From contig JAEZNF010000087.1 of the NCBI GenBank assembly GCA_023441845.1, positions 1 through 7,741 of the forward strand: a DNA stretch of 7,741 nt. Reading direction: 5' to 3'. How positions within the stretch are numbered: the stretch's first letter is position 1; each line of letters begins with the position of its first letter. Position numbers and translations under genes: made by a program. The notes beneath the pieces were generated by a model. The model was not told the DNA's origin. It did no database searches and was given only the letters and a program-made list of their open reading frames with translations. Below, in pieces: positions 1-6,479 of this stretch. This stretch comes from Bacillota bacterium (GTDB lineage Bacteria > Bacillota > Clostridia > Acetivibrionales > DSM-2933).

Positions 1-3000
1 CAAGAACAATCGCTGTAAGCAGCTTTATTATTGCTCTGACAACCATGGTTGCTACAACAGAAGCCGGCACTATATGGAGAATTGACTGGAGCCCCGTTGT
101 TACCGCATTAAGTGCCGTAGACGTAATTGTCACCTATCAGATATACAGGGGAAATACAAAGAATAATGATGTTCCGCAATATATGGCCGCGGTTGACGAT
201 ACCAGCTTTTTTATTACGGTACCCAAAGAAGAAGAGGAGAGCTATTACTATGTCATAAGGGCTATTGTCACAAAAAACGGCAGTGACGTCTATCCCGGCA
301 TAAAAATAGAATCGGACCACGTCGTAGTGAAGGAAAATGATGTTATAGCAACACCTTCGGTCCCCGAATTGGTAGATAAATTTGAAAGGGTTGCCGACGA
401 TGTAATTATAAGCTATGAGGACGAGCTTAAACCCGATAGCGCAACAATCATCTGGAGAGTTCCCAAAAAAGGAAACGGAGAGGTTGATAAAGATGTAGTT
501 TATGACATCTGGCTTGTAAGCAACCCAAATGTCCTGGATAATCCTCCTGAAAGCACGAGACTGGCAAAAGACCTTGAGATGACCGATTCCAACCATATAA
601 TGAGCGGACTGAACCTTGTAGGTTATAAATATACCATACAGCACCTGACTCCAAACTCGACGTATTATTTTAAAATCGTTGCAAAGAGGACTTATATTGA
701 TTATGTGGACAATATGCTCCAAAATATCGTTCGCTCCTCCGACCCTGCCTTAAAGGTAATAATTACACCTAGCGGGGGTCCCATCGATCAGCCTAAAGTT
801 CCTTCGAGGCCGCCATTTCAAGTCAAGAAGGATTCCGACAGCAAAAACATGATAACATCAACCACCGCTATACTTCAAATAAAGAACAAATGGTATGAAA
901 GTTTTAATACAGAAACCGGAAAGTGGGAATATATAAGGACTGAAAAAATCGATGAAGACGATGTACCCCCATATATACCGGACGAAACCACTCTTGATGG
1001 CAAAAACTACCGTGTAATTGAATACGATTCAGGTGTTACAATAGATGTGGGTTGTGTAGAATATGTGGACGGTATGTCGTATAATGACATAGCAAATATC
1101 CCGGCAAACAGGATAACAAACTTCCCTGTCAAGGCAAATGACGCATCCGAGAATGCCGAATTGAATCCCGACGGGTTAAAACATAATGTAGATATTACAT
1201 TAACAAACCTTACGCCGAATACCACTTATATTATCTGGGTAAGAGCCGCAAGGAGAAGCGTAGATTCGGTGTCCGGACCCTCTGATCCGATAGTAATCAC
1301 TACATTTCCCGATCAGGATGTTCCTGTGGCAATACCTACAGTACCGGAAATAAATTACGGGTTAGCCGGCGATATCTATGCCGACCTGGCCTGGAATTTC
1401 AACCAGGACTATAGGTATAACATCAAATACGGTAAGATTGAAAATATAAATAACGCTACCGGCAGTACTACAGCTGAACCGGAAGACTTCGCCAATTCAA
1501 GTTTTTACAGGGTTACAGGTCTGGAACAGAATACACTTTATTTTTTCTGGATCCAGGCAGAAATAGCCGGGGGCGGCAACAAATCGGAGTGGAGTGATTC
1601 ATATACATTAAAAACACTTCCCTATTTGCCTCCGGATACACCCAAAGGCTTTGGATTAAAAAACACAGAGGGTTCAGTTACGAAAAATAGTCTTGCATTT
1701 GAGTGGACCAAGGTTGACGGCATTGAGTATATACTCCAGATAGCCGACAATATCGACTATAAGAACTATAAGGAATATAAATGCGGCTCGGTTTCCGAGT
1801 ATACCGTCGAAGGATTACAGTCGAATTTCAGATATTATGCAAGACTGCTTGCCCATGATCCTAAAAAGGATATTGATTCCAAACCTACACAGAGTGTAAC
1901 GGTGCGTACTGAACGCAGCGATGATGATTATGACTCGGACAAGGACATAGAAAACGTTATTTCAGGTGACTATATAGTAAAAGAACCGATTCTTCTTAAT
2001 AATGCATGGAATGTAAACATCACCGGGGTAAACGCCGACAGGTTTGTTGAGCATGTTCAAAATGATAATATGCTGGACTATAAAATAGATCTGTCAACCC
2101 CTCCTGCTAAGACAAGCAAGCTGAATATCAGGATTTCAAATAAAGTATTTAAAGCATTGGGTACCTTGAAAGAGAACATCATAATAGTGGCCGACAGTAA
2201 TACCGACGGAAAGATTCAACTTGTACTAAGGCCGGAGATAGTAACGGCCCAAGCTCTGGAGAAGTTCTCCCAAAGACTTGGAGATTTCAATTATACGGTA
2301 AGCATTCAATTTACAGGTACAAATACAGCTTCAAATTCGCAAAACATGGTATTTAAGACAAAGGATGTTTCAATAGATATAAATGCCGGTAACAGCAGCG
2401 AAACAATAGCTATTTCAGAGCTTTACCGTCCTATGAAGGTTATATTCCCTTATACCGACAGTAAGTGGTATACCGAAGGAGTAACTTCGGGGTATGTTTT
2501 TGATAAAAATTCATCGGCATGGAAGAAGCTTCAAACTACAGCTGAATACGATTGGGATAACAGCAGGGGTACTGTTGCTCTTCAGGCATCAAACACCGGA
2601 AATATAGCAATTGCAGAAACCGGAAGCAATTTCTATGACGACATCAGTGGCCATTGGGCGGAAGCTTCGATAAACAAGGTAGCATCCGTGCATACATTGA
2701 AGAGTATACCGGGCAGAGTATTCAACCCGGATAAAGTTCTTACTTTAGGCGAATCCGTTAAGCTAATGCTTGATACTGCGGATTACACTTACGGAAGCGA
2801 TTATATGACTTCTGCATCAAGGGCGCAATTTGTAAGCCTTGCTGATGCAGGCAATGTCGATAAAATGTGTACAAGAGAAAAGGCTATTGCAATGGTTGTA
2901 AGGCTATATGAGATTAAAACCGGGAAAACCGCCTCGGTCACAAGCTTAAGCAATACCGGATACAGCGATCTCAACACAGTAAACCCTACGCTCCTTCCGA

Positions 3001-3137
3001 AGGTCAACTTCGCTGTAAAAAACGGTATTGTATCAAGCAGAAACTCAAGCTATTTAAAGCCCGAAGGGTATATAACAAGGGCTGAAACAGTTGCAATGCT
3101 TGAAAAGCTCTTATACCTCACTGGAGAGTTGTTGTAG
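1..3137 (+). CDS. Large secreted fibronectin-III / SLH-domain surface protein (5' end outside window)
   Basis: The reading frame is open from base 3, before the first visible ATG at 45. The residues ahead of that ATG (RTIAVSSFIIALTT) form a hydrophobic stretch that runs into MVATTEA, so this is a signal-peptide core and the true start lies upstream of the window. Numbering from the ATG at 45 (1030 residues to TAG), FnIII-like modules lie near 12-96, 104-241, 254-421, 429-526 and 529-622. The typical late-strand motif is visible as LTPNSTYYFKI (201), LTPNTTYIIWVRA (389), LEQNTLYFFWIQA (493) and LQSNFRYYARLLA (591). An acidic linker (624-640) leads to a beta-rich region of unknown fold (about 640-860). 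SLH repeats follow: 863-908 (FYDDISGHWAE), a degenerate one near 925-957, and 972-1026 with an intact ITRAE. SLH repeats bind secondary cell-wall polymer, so the protein is probably displayed on the surface. FnIII modules suggest a spacer or binding role. No catalytic domain is recognised. Module boundaries are judged by eye. Confidence 0.88.
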   Translation, partial: RTIAVSSFIIALTTMVATTEAGTIWRIDWSPVVTALSAVDVIVTYQIYRGNTKNNDVPQYMAAVDDTSFFITVPKEEEESYYYVIRAIVTKNGSDVYPGIKIESDHVVVKENDVIATPSVPELVDKFERVADDVIISYEDELKPDSATIIWRVPKKGNGEVDKDVVYDIWLVSNPNVLDNPPESTRLAKDLEMTDSNHIMSGLNLVGYKYTIQHLTPNSTYYFKIVAKRTYIDYVDNMLQNIVRSSDPALKVIITPSGGPIDQPKVPSRPPFQVKKDSDSKNMITSTTAILQIKNKWYESFNTETGKWEYIRTEKIDEDDVPPYIPDETTLDGKNYRVIEYDSGVTIDVGCVEYVDGMSYNDIANIPANRITNFPVKANDASENAELNPDGLKHNVDITLTNLTPNTTYIIWVRAARRSVDSVSGPSDPIVITTFPDQDVPVAIPTVPEINYGLAGDIYADLAWNFNQDYRYNIKYGKIENINNATGSTTAEPEDFANSSFYRVTGLEQNTLYFFWIQAEIAGGGNKSEWSDSYTLKTLPYLPPDTPKGFGLKNTEGSVTKNSLAFEWTKVDGIEYILQIADNIDYKNYKEYKCGSVSEYTVEGLQSNFRYYARLLAHDPKKDIDSKPTQSVTVRTERSDDDYDSDKDIENVISGDYIVKEPILLNNAWNVNITGVNADRFVEHVQNDNMLDYKIDLSTPPAKTSKLNIRISNKVFKALGTLKENIIIVADSNTDGKIQLVLRPEIVTAQALEKFSQRLGDFNYTVSIQFTGTNTASNSQNMVFKTKDVSIDINAGNSSETIAISELYRPMKVIFPYTDSKWYTEGVTSGYVFDKNSSAWKKLQTTAEYDWDNSRGTVALQASNTGNIAIAETGSNFYDDISGHWAEASINKVASVHTLKSIPGRVFNPDKVLTLGESVKLMLDTADYTYGSDYMTSASRAQFVSLADAGNVDKMCTREKAIAMVVRLYEIKTGKTASVTSLSNTGYSDLNTVNPTLLPKVNFAVKNGIVSSRNSSYLKPEGYITRAETVAMLEKLLYLTGELL

Positions 3138-3180
3138 ATTTCAGATTTAAAGTCAACCGAATTTATACTGTTTATAGCAT

Positions 3181-3185
3181 GGAGG
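3181..3185 (+). promoter_or_regulatory. Ribosome binding site deciding the start of the small SLH gene
   Basis: GGAGG is placed five bases before ATG 3191. It overlaps the G of the alternative in-frame ATG at 3179, which has no comparable site upstream. This favours 3191 and gives a standard signal peptide beginning MRLGK. Confidence 0.8.
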
Positions 3186-3190
3186 TTACC

Positions 3191-4039
3191 ATGAGATTGG
3201 GAAAAATATTGCCGGCAGTCATATTAACGGTATTCCTTGCAGCCAGGGCCGGAACAGCATTTGCTCACGGCCCGGTTTTCGAAACAAAAGCGCTGGACGG
3301 TAATAAATTGAGGATTACCTTAAAATTGGACACCCCTAATAGTACAAAGGGTATTTCTATTGCATACTACCACTTAAAGAACGGAAAAGAGCTTAATATC
3401 GGATATGAGCTCAAAGAAGGTTCGGGTAGTACTACATACCTTGATTACAGTCTTCAAAGCGCAATCCCCCCTGTAAGAATAACCCTTACCGATATACACA
3501 ATTCGGGCAATTTGCCGTTTGGTGATATCGCAGGACTTGAGGCAGAGCAATATATAAAGCATTTGCATGATGCCGGAATAATTAACGGACGGGCAAACAA
3601 TCTTTTTATGCCGAAAGCCACCATCACCCGGGCTGAATTTATGACCTTGATTGTGAAATCGCTAAACCTTAAGGACGAAAATACCAATATCGTAAGCTTT
3701 AAGGATACAAAAAAGCATTGGGCGGAAAATATTATTTCCACAGCATATAAAAACGGCCTGATTTCCGGGTATAAGGACGGCACAATTCGTCCGGACAATC
3801 CAATTACTCTCGCAGAGGTATGTACTGTAATTTCAAGGGCTTTTAAATTCAACACCGTTTATAACGGCATATATGATAAGCTAAATCCGGATAAATGGTA
3901 CAGCGTCAGCGTTAAAAATGTCTTTGATGTCGGGATTCTAAAAACTTCCGACAATATTTATATTAAATTTAATGAAGATACTTTTATTAATAGGGCAAAC
4001 TGTGCTATGATGGTTAGTAGGGCGCTTACAACCTATTAA
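3191..4039 (+). CDS. Small secreted protein with three SLH repeats
   Basis: The start is placed at ATG 3191 because GGAGG at 3181-3185 lies five bases before it. An in-frame ATG at 3179 would put that ribosome site inside the gene. The 282-residue product begins with a signal peptide (basic MRLGK, hydrophobic core, AGTAFA), with likely cleavage after residue 25 leaving a mature His-Gly terminus. Residues 26-102 look like a small beta domain that I do not recognise. Three SLH repeats follow at about 109-157 (with ITRAEF), 168-217 (FKDTKKHWAEN, GYKDGTIRPD) and 229-278 (INRANCAMMV). Such triplets anchor proteins non-covalently to cell-wall polymer. With only about 75 residues besides SLH, it may be a structural or accessory envelope protein. 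It lies 53 bases after the larger SLH gene with no terminator between, so co-transcription is plausible. A TATACT at 3164-3169 could be a -10 box, but no good -35 accompanies it. Confidence 0.9.
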   Translation: MRLGKILPAVILTVFLAARAGTAFAHGPVFETKALDGNKLRITLKLDTPNSTKGISIAYYHLKNGKELNIGYELKEGSGSTTYLDYSLQSAIPPVRITLTDIHNSGNLPFGDIAGLEAEQYIKHLHDAGIINGRANNLFMPKATITRAEFMTLIVKSLNLKDENTNIVSFKDTKKHWAENIISTAYKNGLISGYKDGTIRPDNPITLAEVCTVISRAFKFNTVYNGIYDKLNPDKWYSVSVKNVFDVGILKTSDNIYIKFNEDTFINRANCAMMVSRALTTY

Positions 4040-4056
4040 TGCATTATAAAATATTA

Positions 4057-4124
4057 CATGTATATCCCAAAGTCATTGAGGCAATAATTTATTTAAGTTG
4101 AGGCAAAAAAAGGGGATATACATG
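4057..4124 (+). promoter_or_regulatory. Inverted repeat sequestering the ywmB ribosome site and start codon
   Basis: The left arm CATGTATATCCC (4057-4068) is the perfect reverse complement of the right arm GGGATATACATG (4113-4124), separated by 44 bases. The right arm contains most of the AGGGG ribosome site (4111-4115) and ends exactly on the ATG (4122-4124). If formed in mRNA, the 12-bp stem would hide the whole initiation region. The left arm begins 17 bases after the stop codon of the upstream SLH gene. No T-tract follows, so it is not an ordinary terminator. The pairing is seen directly; a regulatory role is inference. Confidence 0.55.
4076..4106 (+). repeat. Direct repeat TTGAGGCAA, two copies
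   Basis: TTGAGGCAA occurs at 4076-4084 and again at 4098-4106, a period of 22 bases. Both copies lie inside the loop of the inverted repeat ahead of ywmB. The spacing is close to two DNA helix turns, so a protein site is possible, but two 9-base copies in AT-rich sequence could also be chance. Confidence 0.5.
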
Positions 4125-4886
4125 AAAAAAGCTATAGTTATACTCGTTTCAATATCGTTATTGTTGATACTGTTATTTACAGTCAATTATTTTGAAAACT
4201 CACAGTTAAGGGAGCTGCCTGAAGCAACACTAAAGAAGTCATTCGACGCTTCGGGAGCAAAAATTATAAGCAGCGAAATCTACTTTTGGGGCAGGTTGGA
4301 CAGCACATTAAGAAACATGGATAAATTAAAACTGCTGTCATCAAGCCTTTTTAAAAGTTTGGGCATTTATGATAACAATCAGTTTTCAAACAGTATTGTA
4401 AATAACGACCTTACACAGAATATAGAGCTTCGCGGGGCTAATAGCAGCGGTAAAACAGCGGTTGTGAAAATTCAGTTAAGTAAAAGCGATACTGATTTAA
4501 ATGAGAGTTTTATATCACTCAGCGTTAATGAAGACTTAACAAATTCCGGTCTTGAAGACGTAAGAAAAAGGGTTTGCAAGGTCTTTACAGATAATAATAT
4601 AACCCCTAAAATCACTTCCTGTATGACAGGCAGTTTTGAGGGAAAGCTTGGTCAAAACAATTTGAACGACATAAGCAAGAGGATTTTGAAGGAGGTGAGA
4701 GCAACTAATATAGAAGGAATCAGGGATGGAAATTTGATAAGCGTTTCAGCTTATTCACCATTCATAAGAGAATCTGTGAATGTAAACAAAAGCAAGATAA
4801 ATTTAAATCTGGCCATCAGATATAACTCCTTTGAAAGCAAAACATACATCTGGCTGGCTACGCCTATAATAACTACAGAATATTAA
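4122..4886 (+). CDS. ywmB: YwmB-like membrane-anchored protein (TATA-box-binding-like fold family)
   Basis: The start is ATG 4122, preceded by AGGGG at 4111-4115. A TTG at 4098 extends the frame by eight residues but adds a charged RQKK stretch and lacks a good ribosome site. The 254-residue product has a basic MKK, a hydrophobic segment at about 4-22 (signal anchor or signal peptide), then a mainly extracellular domain. I recognise the family from overall length, the C-terminal block (about 205-254) with SVSAYSPFI, LNLAIRYNS and TYIWLATPIITTEY, and its position just upstream of murA, as ywmB precedes murAA in Bacillus subtilis. Proteins of this family are annotated as YwmB-like with a TATA-box-binding-protein-like fold; this names a fold, not shown DNA binding. 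No function is established to my knowledge, though the neighbourhood suggests the envelope. Translation may be controlled by the inverted repeat over its start. The gap to murA is 119 bases. Confidence 0.82.
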   Translation: MKKAIVILVSISLLLILLFTVNYFENSQLRELPEATLKKSFDASGAKIISSEIYFWGRLDSTLRNMDKLKLLSSSLFKSLGIYDNNQFSNSIVNNDLTQNIELRGANSSGKTAVVKIQLSKSDTDLNESFISLSVNEDLTNSGLEDVRKRVCKVFTDNNITPKITSCMTGSFEGKLGQNNLNDISKRILKEVRATNIEGIRDGNLISVSAYSPFIRESVNVNKSKINLNLAIRYNSFESKTYIWLATPIITTEY

Positions 4887-4903
4887 TTTTACCTGAGTGT
4901 TCC

Positions 4904-4957
4904 TTGACAGATTCAGAATACCACAAAAAAATATATCACTTATTATAAGTGTATAAA
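4904..4957 (+). promoter_or_regulatory. Possible murA promoter region with palindrome
   Basis: A perfect -35 hexamer TTGACA lies at 4904-4909. The -10 is poor: AAAAAT at 4927-4932 fits a 17-base spacer with four of six matches, while TATATC (4932-4937) and TATAAA (4952-4957) are badly spaced. The palindrome CACTTAT-T-ATAAGTG lies at 4937-4951, near where transcription would begin, and could be an operator. The gap from ywmB to murA (119 bases) allows a separate promoter. No terminator is visible after ywmB, so read-through is also likely. Confidence 0.35.
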
Positions 4958-4993
4958 ACTCCATGCAAAAGATAAATAAAGTAATATACGAAA

Positions 4994-4998
4994 GGGAG
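4994..4998 (+). promoter_or_regulatory. Ribosome binding site of murA
   Basis: GGGAG sits seven bases before the GTG at 5006. An ATG at 5004-5006 overlaps this GTG in another frame and reads only 12 codons to a TAA at 5040-5042. The site thus serves the GTG, although the overlapping ATG could compete for ribosomes. Confidence 0.7.
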
Positions 4999-5005
4999 AA
5001 TCCAT

Positions 5006-6265
5006 GTGTCCAAATACGTTATACATCAAGGAGCTCCATTAAAAGGAGAGGTCAGGATAGGCGGTGCAAAAAATTCAGTACTACCCATTATTGCAGCATC
5101 ATTATTGGCTGATGGGCAAAGTACTATTGAAGATATCCCCTATTTGAATGATGTGAGAGTCATGTGTGATCTGTTGGTGTCCCTTGGGACATCCATAGAT
5201 GTTTCCAATACCAAGACATGTTTACGTGTAGATCCAAGAAATATCAATAATCCAATTGCTCCGTACGACCTTGTCAACAAGCTGAGGGCATCGTTTCTTA
5301 TAATGGGACCCCTGCTCACAAGAATCGGATGGGCTAAAATTCCGCTTCCCGGCGGCTGTGCCATAGGCTCAAGGCCTGTTGACCTTCATATTAAAGGTTT
5401 ATTGGCAATGGGCGCAGAAATCACACAGGGTCACGGATTTATTGAAGCAAGAACTTCCGGAAAACTAAAGGGCAGTAAGATATATCTGGATTTTCCAAGT
5501 GTAGGTGCTACAGAAAATATTATGATGGCCGCAGCATTGGCTGACGGTCAGACTATAATCGAAAATGCTGCCATCGAGCCTGAAATAGTCGATCTGGCTA
5601 CATACCTGACGACAATGGGAGCAGATGTAAAAGGAGCCGGTACCGATACTATAAGAATAAACGGCGTTACCAGCTTAAACGGCGCAAACCACGCAGTTAT
5701 ACCCGACAGAATAGAAGCAGGGACCTTTATGGTTGCGGCAGCAATAACAGGAGGAGATGTTAAGGTTAACAATGTTGTTCCTGATCATTTGAAACCTGTT
5801 ACTGCAAAATTAAGAGAAGCAGGAATAGAAGTCTCGGAAGAGTTATCAAGCATACATGTAAAAGCAGACAGGCATATAAAGGCTGTTGACATCAAGACTC
5901 ATCCATACCCGGGCTTCCCGACAGACATGCAGGCCCAAATGACCGCTTTGATGAGCAAGGCTGAAGGAACAAGCATGGTTATCGAAACTATTTTCGAAAA
6001 CAGGTTTATGCATATCAATGAGCTTAAAAGGATGGGTGCCAACATAAAGATCGAGGGCAGAAGTGCTATAATAGAAGGTGCGCCTTCTCTTATGGGTGCT
6101 CAGGTCAAGGCAACGGACTTAAGGGCGGGAGCAGCTTTGATTCTGGCAGGTCTGGCAGCAGACGGCGTCACTGAAATTACTGACATTGAACATATCGAAA
6201 GAGGTTACGTTGAAATAGATAGAAAATTGCAGTCTCTTGGAGCTAAAATTGAAAGAGTAGAATAA
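5006..6265 (+). CDS. murA: UDP-N-acetylglucosamine 1-carboxyvinyltransferase (MurA)
   Basis: This cytoplasmic enzyme transfers enolpyruvate from phosphoenolpyruvate to UDP-N-acetylglucosamine, the first committed step of peptidoglycan synthesis. The 419-residue length matches the family. Visible hallmarks are GGAKNSVLP with K22 and N23 near the N-terminus, R94 in [12 protein letters not shown], and the active-site loop [16 protein letters not shown] with catalytic Cys118. D307 lies in [12 protein letters not shown]373 in DLRAGAAL and R399 in [11 protein letters not shown]; these correspond to known active-site residues of E. coli MurA. Having Cys rather than Asp in the loop is the form usually inhibited by fosfomycin. 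The start is GTG 5006, supported by GGGAG seven bases upstream and by the conserved N-terminus. With ywmB just upstream, this is probably the equivalent of Bacillus murAA. The next gene is convergent and is not spoIID, which follows in Bacillus. Whether a second murA exists elsewhere cannot be seen here. Confidence 0.98.
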   Translation: MSKYVIHQGAPLKGEVRIGGAKNSVLPIIAASLLADGQSTIEDIPYLNDVRVMCDLLVSLGTSIDVSNTKTCLRVDPRNINNPIAPYDLVNKLRASFLIMGPLLTRIGWAKIPLPGGCAIGSRPVDLHIKGLLAMGAEITQGHGFIEARTSGKLKGSKIYLDFPSVGATENIMMAAALADGQTIIENAAIEPEIVDLATYLTTMGADVKGAGTDTIRINGVTSLNGANHAVIPDRIEAGTFMVAAAITGGDVKVNNVVPDHLKPVTAKLREAGIEVSEELSSIHVKADRHIKAVDIKTHPYPGFPTDMQAQMTALMSKAEGTSMVIETIFENRFMHINELKRMGANIKIEGRSAIIEGAPSLMGAQVKATDLRAGAALILAGLAADGVTEITDIEHIERGYVEIDRKLQSLGAKIERVE

Positions 6266-6272
6266 AACATTT

Positions 6273-6321
6273 TTGCCGGAATTGCTTAAGCTGTACAAAG
6301 CCTGTTTGTCAATTCCGGCAA
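6273..6321 (+). terminator. Probable terminator after murA
   Basis: A perfect 12-bp inverted repeat starts eight bases after the murA stop: TTGCCGGAATTG (6273-6284) pairs with CAATTCCGGCAA (6310-6321). The 25-base loop holds a smaller stem, ACAAA (6295-6299) with TTTGT (6305-6309). The following T-tract is weak (TTTAGTTACTT), so termination may be inefficient, or the hairpin may mainly protect the 3' end. Confidence 0.6.
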
Positions 6322-6342
6322 TTTAGTTACTTAAAAAAGGGC

Positions 6343-6366
6343 AAAAAAATTAGGCTTAATTAAGCC
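6343..6366 (-). terminator. Probable terminator of the convergent minus-strand gene
   Basis: Read on the minus strand, the perfect palindrome GGCTTAATTAAGCC (6353-6366) is followed by TAATTTTTTT and then GCCC and six more T. A short GC-bounded hairpin followed by a T-run is the usual form of an intrinsic terminator. It lies about 115 bases past the stop codon of the minus-strand gene. The stem is short, about five pairs with an AATT loop. Confidence 0.5.
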
Positions 6367-6479
6367 CACAATATTATAACTAAGGGAATTAGTCTTGCAT
6401 GCTATAGTATACACATATTTTAAAATCTTTGTGTCGTATTATAAAAACTTTTTTGAAATTTCCATGAATATTTTAGGGA

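Noticed and set aside
108..722. Minus-strand open frame of 204 codons opposite the FnIII gene
   Set aside because: It lies wholly inside a clear coding region with recognisable domains on the other strand, has no ribosome site, and its translation shows no domain pattern.
3179..3190. In-frame ATG at 3179 as start of the small SLH gene
   Set aside because: It would place the GGAGG ribosome site inside the gene; ATG 3191 has correct spacing and begins a normal signal peptide.
3454..3855. Minus-strand open frame of 133 codons opposite the small SLH gene
   Set aside because: It is a shadow of the SLH repeats, whose motifs are only meaningful on the plus strand.
4098..4121. TTG at 4098 as start of ywmB
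   Set aside because: There is no suitable ribosome site before it, and ATG 4122 has AGGGG six bases upstream and a typical MKK signal-anchor start.
4057..4124. The inverted repeat before ywmB as a small mobile element
   Set aside because: No flanking target duplication is visible, and the right arm coincides with functional start signals, so a regulatory or chance origin is more likely.
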